Part shown: positions 52,462 to 59,945 of the stretch, one piece after another
How positions within the stretch are numbered: the first letter of the stretch is position 1
How the letters are laid out: each line of letters begins with the position of its first letter
NCBI RefSeq assembly: GCF_001458295.1
Contig: NZ_CYUD01000008.1
Location: 62,001-126,000, forward strand
DNA length: 64,000 nt
Reading direction: 5' to 3'
Origin: Ruegeria denitrificans
GTDB lineage: Bacteria; Pseudomonadota; Alphaproteobacteria; Rhodobacterales; Rhodobacteraceae
Made by a program: the position numbers and the translations under genes
The notes under the pieces: model-generated
Told to the model about the DNA's origin: nothing
The model's input: the letters and a program-made list of their open reading frames with translations, nothing else
Databases searched by the model: none

Positions 52462-52671
52462 TCAGCGTTTTAGTTTCTTAGTGGTTTTTGTGGAAAGGAA
52501 AAGTTGGCGGCCTTCCAAACTGAAGCCAATTTTCTGTCTGTGGGAGTGCAAAGGATAAGGACAGGATTTGCATTCGGTGGGAGAAGTAAATTTCGCCCCC
52601 GCTTTTGGCTGAGATCAAAGTTTCCTCTCATTGATCGAAATTTCTGCTCGCAGCTACGAGCCATATGACAC

Positions 52672-52998
52672 TCAGTGCGTGCTGAAGTCGTTGTATGGCG
52701 TATCAAGTGCGACTGAACAGTATTTTTCGAGAAGAGCTTGACGCGTGGGATCAATTTCCTCGACGAAGCGATATTCCATTTTACGAACCCGACCCTTTGC
52801 TTTTGTGAAAGCGTCGATGAAGACTGGATTCTTCGAAAGACCCGATGGGCAAGCTGGTCGGGACAAGAGCTGACATGCTTCATCTTTTGTGCTGCCAATC
52901 ACACCGCCCAGGCGTAGTGGGCATTTCGCGCCGTCTAGCGTCGCATCCTTGTCTGAATTCGGTGATCCGCTGGTAATTCTCGAACGTAGAAGTTGCAC
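52672..52998 (-). CDS. Possible hypothetical gene fragment in the island
   Basis: A 108-codon frame with GTG at 52998, and the frame is open further upstream. The C-terminal part KAKGRVRKMEYRFVEEIDPTRQALLEKYCSVALDTPYNDF reads like real protein (charged, amphipathic), while the N-terminal half is less convincing. No family was recognised. It may be a fragment of a mobile-element gene, and expression is doubtful. Confidence 0.35.
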   Translation of the reverse strand: MQLLRSRITSGSPNSDKDATLDGAKCPLRLGGVIGSTKDEACQLLSRPACPSGLSKNPVFIDAFTKAKGRVRKMEYRFVEEIDPTRQALLEKYCSVALDTPYNDFSTH

Positions 52999-53011
52999 CC
53001 CAAACCTCTGC

Positions 53012-53045
53012 CCCGCGCTTACTACCCATCCCTTGTGGGCGCGGG
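53012..53045. repeat. GC-rich hairpin, terminator-like
   Basis: CCCGCGC (53012-53018) pairs with GCGCGGG (53039-53045), and an inner CCCA/TGGG pair extends the fold. ATATTTTT follows on the plus strand. It resembles an intrinsic terminator of an otherwise undefined transcript. Confidence 0.5.
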
Positions 53046-53125
53046 ATATTTTTGTGACTGCGGCGATCCGGCACGGTGCGGGATACCCATTCGCGCTATC
53101 TCTGACTGACTACCACCGACTGAGG

Positions 53126-53169
53126 CCCGCGCTGCTACTCCAGCACTGTTCCCCTGTCAGCAGCGCGGG
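53126..53169. repeat. 11-bp hairpin in the island
   Basis: CCCGCGCTGCT (53126-53136) and AGCAGCGCGGG (53159-53169) are a perfect 11-bp stem with a 22-nt loop. Its arm shares the CCCGCGC core of the hairpin 110 bp to the left. The function is unknown. Confidence 0.55.
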
Positions 53170-53800
53170 TTCTTAATAAGCGATGCCCCACGGGACCACC
53201 GAGTTCCGGCTCAATCGGCAGGGCGTGTTCTGGCGGTTCTATTCCGTGTTTGTTCAACCATTCGAAAATCGCCGCCCACTCGTCTTGGACGGACGGCGGA
53301 CTGCGGTAGGGTCTTATGCGAGCAACGGAGTATCAATTCGCTGCGCCAGCCCCAGCTTTCTGCACATTGCGTCTGCAACAAAAAAGCAAGGACGGAAAGC
53401 AGAAGTTCGCCGCAGCCGCGCGCAAGCCAAGTTTTCAGGCGAAAAGCAGACCTTAAATTCGAAATACGATGCTTGCTTCACATTGGAGAGAATGGTCGCA
53501 TCAGCAAAGGGCAATCTAAACAATACGGCATCAAGAAAATATTCTCGATACTCCAATTTGGTGCTGAAATCTGGCTTGGCGATTCAAAACTCAACGGTGA
53601 AAGAAAAGAAGTACTCGTGGAATTTTCTTGCAGAACTAGCAGTACGGTGTTGAGATCGTTTCTGTCATTGGGAGGCTGGTTGGATATTGATCTGGCCAAC
53701 GCAACAAGATCATCTAGGGACTTTGAGCGACCGCCTCTAACGACGAATTGACGAGTATCGCGCTGGGAATTTCGGCACGACACATAGGGGAGGAAAGAAA

Positions 53801-54826
53801 TTGAAAAATCTGACGACAACGCTGGCGGGATCGCTGATTGCATTTGCGGCTTCGCTTAGTGCGGCACAAGCTGAGAAGCTGACGTTTTATTGCTCGGCAC
53901 AGGAAGATTGGTGTCAACTCATGGCGCGCAGTTTCGAAGATGCCACCGGCATAGACGTCAATATGACCCGCAAGTCGTCGGGCGAGACGTTTGCACAAAT
54001 TCGTGCGGAAAGTTCTAACCCTAAAGGCGATGTATGGTGGGGCGGTACCGGTGATCCCCATTTGCAAGCTGCCGAAGAAGGCCTGACGATGGAATACGTG
54101 TCGCCGATGCGTGACCAGCTTCACGACTGGGCGATCTCGCAGGCAGAAAGTGCAGGTAACAAAACCATCGGAATTTATTCAGGCGCACTCGGCTACGGTT
54201 ACAACTCCGACCTTCTGGCCGCGAACAGCTTGCCCGAGCCCGCATGCTGGAAAGACCTGCTGAAGCCCGAATATAAAGGACACGTGCAAATGGCGAACCC
54301 GAATTCCTCGGGCACAGCTTATACGACGCTGGCCTCGATGGTTCAGATATTTGGCGAAGACGACGGCTTTAAGTTTATGAAGGGCCTGCACTCGAACATC
54401 AACCAATACACCAAGTCGGGTTCAGCCCCAATCAAGGCCGCCGGCCGGGGTGAGAACACCATCGGTATCGTCTTCATGCATGATGCGGTCAAGCAGGCCG
54501 TATCAGGTTTTCCAGTCAAGGTCGTGGCCCCATGCGAAGGCACAGGCTATGAGATCGGCTCAATGTCGATCATTGACGGCGCACGAAATGAAGAAGAAGC
54601 TAAAAAGTTTTATGACTGGGCGCTCAGCCCCGAGGCCCAGAACCTTGCTCTTGAGGTTAACGCCTTTCAGGTTCCGTCCAACAAAAATGCGGAAACCTCT
54701 GAAAGCGCGCCTGACATGAGCCAGATCAAGCTGATTGACTATGACTTCAAAAAGTACGGCTCGTCTGACGAACGCAAGCGACTTTTGCAGAAATGGGACG
54801 AAGAGGTCTCTGTGCTGCCTCAATAA
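53801..54826 (+). CDS. ABC transporter substrate-binding protein, AfuA-like
   Basis: A 341-residue periplasmic protein with a signal peptide ending SAAQAE, of the family often named ferric-iron (FbpA-like). H227-D228 (GIVFMHDAV) and E251 (GTGYEIGSM) match, in identity and 24-residue spacing, the His-Asp...Glu residues I recall as sugar-binding in Actinobacillus AfuA, which carries glucose-6-phosphate and related hexose phosphates. FbpA's paired iron-ligand tyrosines are not seen at the expected place. The start is a TTG with GGGGAGG 6 nt before it. Permease and ATPase genes follow at once. Confidence 0.88.
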   Translation: MKNLTTTLAGSLIAFAASLSAAQAEKLTFYCSAQEDWCQLMARSFEDATGIDVNMTRKSSGETFAQIRAESSNPKGDVWWGGTGDPHLQAAEEGLTMEYVSPMRDQLHDWAISQAESAGNKTIGIYSGALGYGYNSDLLAANSLPEPACWKDLLKPEYKGHVQMANPNSSGTAYTTLASMVQIFGEDDGFKFMKGLHSNINQYTKSGSAPIKAAGRGENTIGIVFMHDAVKQAVSGFPVKVVAPCEGTGYEIGSMSIIDGARNEEEAKKFYDWALSPEAQNLALEVNAFQVPSNKNAETSESAPDMSQIKLIDYDFKKYGSSDERKRLLQKWDEEVSVLPQ

Positions 54827-57043
54827 GTGACTGACACCACAATAAAGGCGACCCATCCGGTACTGATCTTTTGGATCATTGCCGGGTGGGTCGGTTTCTG
54901 CCTGCTGCCATGGTTCATGGTAGAGGATGGCATTTGGTCGTTCGTATGGCTGGTGGACGGATATCCGTTCGACGAAGATCATGCGCCCGCCGCTTTCCTG
55001 ATCGGACAGGGCGAAAAGCTGTGGCTTGCGCCACTTTTGGTACCGCTTGCCTTACCTTTGTTGATCCTCGGCAAACCGAAGTCTGACCCGCAATATGCGC
55101 GCATCCTGATTTTGGCCGGTGCCTTGGGTTTTGGCTGGCTGATTACGCAAGGGTTCTCAATTGGCATTCGCGGGTTCAATTTCGACTGGATGAAGGCGCT
55201 GTTCGGAGAACCGAAGATCCGCCAGTTCGGCATGGGATACGGCGCAATGATCTGCGCCACAGCGTTTCTGTTCCTTTTAACTCAGGGTATTGCGGCGCGC
55301 GGCTCCATCAACGGCGACGTTTTCGTCGTCAGCGCAATTGGCGGCGTAATCACCATTGTTACAGTTTTCGTCTTCTTTCCAATTGCGAAGATGTTGTTTG
55401 CTGCCTTCGTTACCGAAGATGGTGCCTATTCAGTTTCGGTTTTTGCCTCGAAATTCTTTGATGACCGACTTTGGGGCTTGGGTTGTTTTGCCGGTGCCAA
55501 ATGTGGTGCCGCGTGGAACTCTCTGTTTCTTGCAGTTCTTGTGGGTTTCATCACGACCGTGCTTGGCCTTTGTTTTGCGCTTGTCGTTACACGGTCAGGT
55601 TTTCGCTTTAAACGCGGGATGCGCGCGCTGACGGTCTTGCCGATTATCACGCCCCCTTTTGTGATTGGTCTTGCACTGATCCTGTTGTTCGGGCTTTCTG
55701 GGTCGGTCACCAGATTTGTTGCCGAGATATTTGGTGTGCAGCCTACGCGCTGGTTATACGGCATGCCCGGGGTGCTGATCGCTCAGACGCTGGCATTTAC
55801 GCCAATCGCCTTTCTGGTCTTGATCGGGGTGGTCGAAGGGGTGTCGCCTTCGATGGAGGAAGCCGCCCAAACCCTTCGGGCCAATCGTTGGCAAACCTTC
55901 AAAACTGTGTCTCTGCCATTGATGCGCCCCGGCCTGGCCAATGCTTTTTTGCTGGGGTTCATCGAATCGATGGCGGATTTTGGCAACCCACTTGTCTTGG
56001 GCGGGAATTTTGATGTGCTGTCGACCGAGATATTTTTTGCTATCGTCGGCGCGCAGTACGATCAGGGCCGGGCTGCTGTTCTGGCTATGGTGCTCTTGTT
56101 CTTCACACTTTCTGCGTTCTATGCGCAGCGCGCGTGGTTGGGAAAAAAGAGCTATACCACCGTTTCCGGCAAGGGCGACGCGGGTGTACATCCCTTGATG
56201 CCAAGGGGCCTTGCCATACCGGTTCTGGGCATTGCAGTTGCCTGGGCGGTTTTCACTGCTGTGGTTTACGGGATGATCATCTACGGAAGTATTGTAGAAC
56301 TGTGGGGCGTCGATAACTCGCTGACGTTCAAGCACTACGTCACCGCCTTTTCGGTCCGCTTCGAGGAAGAGGGAATTCGCTGGACCGGAGCCGCCTGGGA
56401 CAGTTTCTGGACCACAATCACCATCGCCGGCATTGCTGCGCCGCTGACGGCCGCCGTGGGGTTGGTCACTGCCTATCTGCTGACACGGCAAAGCTTTGCA
56501 GGAAAGAATGCGTTTGAGTTTGGCACGATGCTCTCTTTCGCTATACCCGGCACGGTTATTGGCGTCAGCTATATTCTGGCATTCAACGTGCCCCCGATCG
56601 AGATCACTGGCACGGGCGTTATTCTTGTCGTCAGCTTTATCTTCCGCAATATGCCGGTTGGGGTTCGCGCGGGCATTGCGTCTATGTCACAATTAGATAA
56701 ATCCCTTGACGAGTCTTCGCTGACACTCGGTGCAAACTCCTGGCAGACCTTCAGGCGGGTTATTCTTCCGCTCTTGCGACCGGCTATCCTGGCCGCGTTG
56801 GTTTACAGCTTCGTCCGGGCAATGACGGCGATTTCGGCGGTGATATTCCTTGTTTCCGCCGAGTATGACATGGCCACCAGCTACATTATCGGTCGGGTCG
56901 AGAACAACGATTACGGTCTTGCAATCGCATACTCCACAACGCTGATCTTCGTGATGCTGGCGGCAGTCGGGATGTTACAAATCCTTGTGGGCCGGGTTCA
57001 GATCGGACGGCGCACACAACTCGGGGCTGAGAAAACGACATGA
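54827..57043 (+). CDS. ABC transporter permease, fused two-domain
   Basis: A 738-residue inner-membrane protein with two fused permease halves and about twelve to fourteen helices. Each half has an EAA-type coupling motif: EEAAQTLRANRWQTFKTVSLP and DESSLTLGANSWQTFRRVILP. This two-in-one layout is that of FbpB and AfuB. A GTG start abuts the binding-protein stop. It overlaps the ATPase gene by 4 bp. It would form the channel for the ligand of the upstream binding protein. Confidence 0.93.
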   Translation: MTDTTIKATHPVLIFWIIAGWVGFCLLPWFMVEDGIWSFVWLVDGYPFDEDHAPAAFLIGQGEKLWLAPLLVPLALPLLILGKPKSDPQYARILILAGALGFGWLITQGFSIGIRGFNFDWMKALFGEPKIRQFGMGYGAMICATAFLFLLTQGIAARGSINGDVFVVSAIGGVITIVTVFVFFPIAKMLFAAFVTEDGAYSVSVFASKFFDDRLWGLGCFAGAKCGAAWNSLFLAVLVGFITTVLGLCFALVVTRSGFRFKRGMRALTVLPIITPPFVIGLALILLFGLSGSVTRFVAEIFGVQPTRWLYGMPGVLIAQTLAFTPIAFLVLIGVVEGVSPSMEEAAQTLRANRWQTFKTVSLPLMRPGLANAFLLGFIESMADFGNPLVLGGNFDVLSTEIFFAIVGAQYDQGRAAVLAMVLLFFTLSAFYAQRAWLGKKSYTTVSGKGDAGVHPLMPRGLAIPVLGIAVAWAVFTAVVYGMIIYGSIVELWGVDNSLTFKHYVTAFSVRFEEEGIRWTGAAWDSFWTTITIAGIAAPLTAAVGLVTAYLLTRQSFAGKNAFEFGTMLSFAIPGTVIGVSYILAFNVPPIEITGTGVILVVSFIFRNMPVGVRAGIASMSQLDKSLDESSLTLGANSWQTFRRVILPLLRPAILAALVYSFVRAMTAISAVIFLVSAEYDMATSYIIGRVENNDYGLAIAYSTTLIFVMLAAVGMLQILVGRVQIGRRTQLGAEKTT

Positions 57044-58113
57044 CCGAAACGACAATTGCAAGCAAGGCCGCGCCGGTTCGTTTCGAAGGGGTTTCGAAAG
57101 TGTTCGGCAAGGATGTGGTGGCCGTCGACAACATCAACCTGCACGTCGAAGCGGGCAAACTGGTGACTCTGTTAGGCCCCTCAGGCTGCGGAAAAACGAC
57201 GACGTTGCGCATGATCGCAGGCCTGGAAATGGCGACCTCGGGCCGAATTCTTATCGGTGACCGAGACGTGACCAAATTACCTGCCACCGACCGTGACGTG
57301 TCGATGGTATTCCAATCCTACGCGCTTTTTCCGCATATGAGCGTGCTAGAAAACGTCATGTATGGGTTGACCTTTTCCGGCTTCGACAAACACGAGTCCC
57401 GATCGCGCGCGGTGCATGGGTTAGACTTGGTTGGCCTGAAGGGCTTCGACAACCGTTTGCCAAGCGAACTATCCGGCGGGCAGCAACAGCGCGTAGCCGT
57501 CGCTCGTGCATTGGTTTTGGAACCGCAGGTTTTGCTCTTTGACGAGCCTCTCTCGAACCTCGATGCGAAACTGCGTCGCCAGGTGCGCGAAGATATCCGT
57601 GCCATTCAGCAAGATCTTGGTCTGACCGTCGTCTATGTGACACACGATCAGGAAGAAGCCCTTGCCGTTTCAGACGAGATTGTCGTCATGCGCAACGCTG
57701 CCATCGCTCAGATCGGCTCACCACGCAAACTCTATGATGCGCCGGTTGACCGGTTCGTGGCCGACTTCATTGGTGAGGCAAACCTGATCAATTGCACTAT
57801 CCTTTCCGTCGAAGGCGGTTTAGCCAAGATCGAGATCGAAGGCTATCAACACTCGCTCCCGTCTCGTGACCTAACGCCTGGACCGGCAACTTTGGCCGTG
57901 CGTCCGTCACGGATATTGATTGGAACTGATGCGGGCATCCCGGCCAAAGTTGCCAAGGCCACCTATGTTGGCGTGCGGATGGAGTACACTCTGGCCGGTG
58001 CTTTCGGGCAAGTATTTGCTGTGCAGGACGACGTGGATGACCCGCTGGAAATTGGCTCGCAAGTCAAAATGGCTTTTGCTGAACGTGGCCCCGTTCTGTT
58101 GCCGGAAGGGTGA
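57040..58113 (+). CDS. ABC transporter ATP-binding protein
   Basis: A 357-residue ATPase of the FbpC/PotA group. Walker A is GPSGCGKT, Q-loop FQSYALFPHM, signature LSGGQQQRVAVARAL, Walker B LLFDEPLSNLDA, H-loop TVVYVTHDQEEAL. A C-terminal regulatory beta-domain (TOBE-like) covers about residues 260-357. It overlaps the permease stop by ATGA and abuts the histidine phosphatase, giving a four-gene operon. Confidence 0.94.
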   Translation: MTETTIASKAAPVRFEGVSKVFGKDVVAVDNINLHVEAGKLVTLLGPSGCGKTTTLRMIAGLEMATSGRILIGDRDVTKLPATDRDVSMVFQSYALFPHMSVLENVMYGLTFSGFDKHESRSRAVHGLDLVGLKGFDNRLPSELSGGQQQRVAVARALVLEPQVLLFDEPLSNLDAKLRRQVREDIRAIQQDLGLTVVYVTHDQEEALAVSDEIVVMRNAAIAQIGSPRKLYDAPVDRFVADFIGEANLINCTILSVEGGLAKIEIEGYQHSLPSRDLTPGPATLAVRPSRILIGTDAGIPAKVAKATYVGVRMEYTLAGAFGQVFAVQDDVDDPLEIGSQVKMAFAERGPVLLPEG

Positions 58114-58114
58114 C

Positions 58115-58681
58115 GTGGGTAAGCTTTTAGTCGTCTCTCACCCGGAGGTCGTCGTAGAACCTGAGACACCGATCGCCGAATGGGGTTTGAGTGAAATTGG
58201 CCGCGCCCGAGCCCACACATTTGCACAAAGTCAGACCATGTCGTGCGTGACAGATATATGGTCCAGCACCGAGCGAAAAGCGTCCGAGACAGCGGCTATC
58301 CTTGCAAAGCGTTTGGGGCTGGTCGCGAAATCCGAACCTGGACTGGGAGAGAACGACCGAAGCGCTACCGGGTTCCTTCCTCCCTCGATATTCGAGTCCG
58401 CCGCTGACACCTTTTTCGGGGCACCCAATTCCAGCTTTCGTGGCTGGGAAACAGCCCATGCTGCGCAATTGCGCATCGTTCAAACAGTCCTGTCAATCGG
58501 CAAAAACCACGACGGAAGAGACCTGGCCATTGTAACCCACGGCGCGGTCGGGACACTGCTTTGGTGCCATCTGGCAGGGAAAGAAATCGACCGGCGTTTT
58601 GATCAATCTGGGCAGGGCCACTTCTGGCGCGCGGATATTAAAACTCTTCAACCTGAATTCGGGTGGCGCCCGATTGCCTGA
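58115..58681 (+). CDS. Histidine-phosphatase-superfamily protein with altered RHG motif
   Basis: A 188-residue member of the phosphoglycerate-mutase-like superfamily. The core histidine sits in LLVVSHPEVVV, where the usual Arg-His-Gly is Ser-His-Pro. Other family elements remain: SSTERKASETAA (phosphate-binding Arg), a GEND acidic region near 95, and VTHGAVGTLLW with the second histidine. The GTG at 58115 lies one base after the ATPase stop. Its place at the end of the transporter operon suggests dephosphorylating the imported ligand or a derived compound, but the missing Arg makes activity uncertain. Confidence 0.78.
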   Translation: MGKLLVVSHPEVVVEPETPIAEWGLSEIGRARAHTFAQSQTMSCVTDIWSSTERKASETAAILAKRLGLVAKSEPGLGENDRSATGFLPPSIFESAADTFFGAPNSSFRGWETAHAAQLRIVQTVLSIGKNHDGRDLAIVTHGAVGTLLWCHLAGKEIDRRFDQSGQGHFWRADIKTLQPEFGWRPIA

Positions 58682-58687
58682 AAGGCG

Positions 58688-59491
58688 TCATTCGTTCCAA
58701 GCGTCGTCGCAGATCATTTTCAAGGTCTCGAACACAGCTGGCGTACCAGCGATCACGCGACCACCGTCCCGGATCATCCGGTCGGCGTCTTGATCCTCGA
58801 TCTCGCCACCTGCTTCGGCGATCATCAACTGACCGGCAAGGCAATCCCAGGCGTTCATGTGCTCTTCAATGTACCCTAAAAGACGTCCCGCCGCGACATA
58901 GGCCAGCGAAAGCGCACCGCTTGCATTGCGATGATAGAGAGCGCCACGTTCGATAAGGGCCGTAATCACCGGAATGACTTTTGATGCTTCGACCCGGTTC
59001 GAATAGCCAATCGAGACGGTTCCACTTGCCAGTTCCACGCTTGAGGCAACCTGCATGGCGTGTCCATTCAAAGTGGCGCCTTCGCCTCGTACCGCCACGT
59101 AAGTTTCACCAACGTTTGGCTCGAATATCACACCGATCTGCGTCTGATTGTCCGAAACTCCCGCTAAGACAATCGTCCAAGCCGGAATGCCATTGACGAA
59201 GTTTGTTGTCCCATCAATCGGATCGATTACCCAATCAAAACCGCTGGAGCCAGCTTTTTCCGCGTGTTCTTCGCCATAAATTCCATCATCGGGAAAAGAG
59301 TTCACAATCTTTTGACGAATAAAGGTTTCGACGTTGCGATCCGCCTCGCTGACCCAGTCCTGCGCGCCTTTTTGATCAATGACCAAGGTATCTCTGGTTG
59401 CAAAGTACTCTAGTGCAAGCGAGCCCGCCTCTTTGGCTATCGCAACGGCAAAGTTTTTTCGTGCAGTGATGTTATGCATAGGAACGCTCAT
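58688..59491 (-). CDS. Inositol monophosphatase family protein
   Basis: A 267-residue phosphatase of the IMPase/FBPase/CysQ superfamily. Metal-site motifs are GEEHAE (first acidic residues), DWVIDPIDGTTNF (about residues 84-96) and the second-domain AWDCLAGQLMIAEAGG. It would remove phosphate from myo-inositol-1-phosphate, fructose-1,6-bisphosphate or 3'-phosphoadenosine-type substrates. The ATG at 59491 is used; a GTG at 59512 is also possible. It is convergent with the histidine phosphatase (6 bp gap), so it belongs to the locus but not to the same transcript. Confidence 0.93.
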   Translation of the reverse strand: MSVPMHNITARKNFAVAIAKEAGSLALEYFATRDTLVIDQKGAQDWVSEADRNVETFIRQKIVNSFPDDGIYGEEHAEKAGSSGFDWVIDPIDGTTNFVNGIPAWTIVLAGVSDNQTQIGVIFEPNVGETYVAVRGEGATLNGHAMQVASSVELASGTVSIGYSNRVEASKVIPVITALIERGALYHRNASGALSLAYVAAGRLLGYIEEHMNAWDCLAGQLMIAEAGGEIEDQDADRMIRDGGRVIAGTPAVFETLKMICDDAWNE

Positions 59492-59945
59492 TTCTGTTAA
59501 ATGCAACGCCACCTCTAAGGGATTGAATGTCGGAAGACAAAACAGAGTTTGTTAGGCCAAAACCAAATGTCTTCGAGTCCCCTGAGATTCGGCCAAAAGA
59601 ATATGCCCGTTAAAGCACTCATTCACCTCCGCGCAGTGGAGCCGCACATTGCTCGTGACCAACGTCGACCTTAGGGAGCGCTGCATCGCAGCGATTGAAG
59701 TTGTGGCGACGGTCCACTTTGGGCCATCCACAGAGAATCTTGAGGCAAGTGCCGGGAAGATACCGCACCGCGTCTGATGGCGGCTGGAGCCCAGAAGCCG
59801 AAATTCGGACCCGGAAAGAATGAGAATGCGGCGTTCGCGAAGACAGTAGGGAATGAGCGCCCCTAAATGTTTGTCCTCACAATATGCATATGCGCCACAA
59901 ACATTTTGCAGTAATAGTATCGCATGATTTCACCGGTTGGCTTGT
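59492..59945. other. Intergenic region before adenylate cyclase
   Basis: About 450 bp without a gene, AT-richer than the flanks. The only striking element is the long inverted repeat at 59865-59906 just before the cyclase start. The rest shows nothing recognisable. Confidence 0.45.
59865..59906. promoter_or_regulatory. Long inverted repeat upstream of the adenylate cyclase
   Basis: AAATGTTTGT (59865-59874) and ACAAACATTT (59897-59906) are exact reverse complements, with a 22-nt spacer that holds the palindrome ATATGCATAT (59882-59891) near its centre. The element ends 39 bp before the cyclase ATG. A two-sided operator for a dimeric or tetrameric regulator is likely; no regulator gene is adjacent. 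Confidence 0.6.

Larger units (their letters stand above)
52462..53800. other. Decayed mobile-island DNA
   Basis: About 1.3 kb between the integrase remnant and the transporter. Frames over 100 codons exist, but none outside 52672-52998 shows domain, signal or good start. Two GC-rich hairpins lie near 53.0-53.2 kb. No second copy of the tRNA-Thr 3' end was found here, so the far edge of the island is not defined. Confidence 0.45.

Noticed and set aside
53183..53653. 156-codon frame in the island
   Set aside because: Composition and lack of any motif suggest chance in decayed DNA.
53801..58113. Calling this a ferric iron (FbpABC) transporter
   Set aside because: The iron tyrosine pair was not seen and the AfuA-type His-Asp...Glu set is present, so the iron label is not supported from the sequence.
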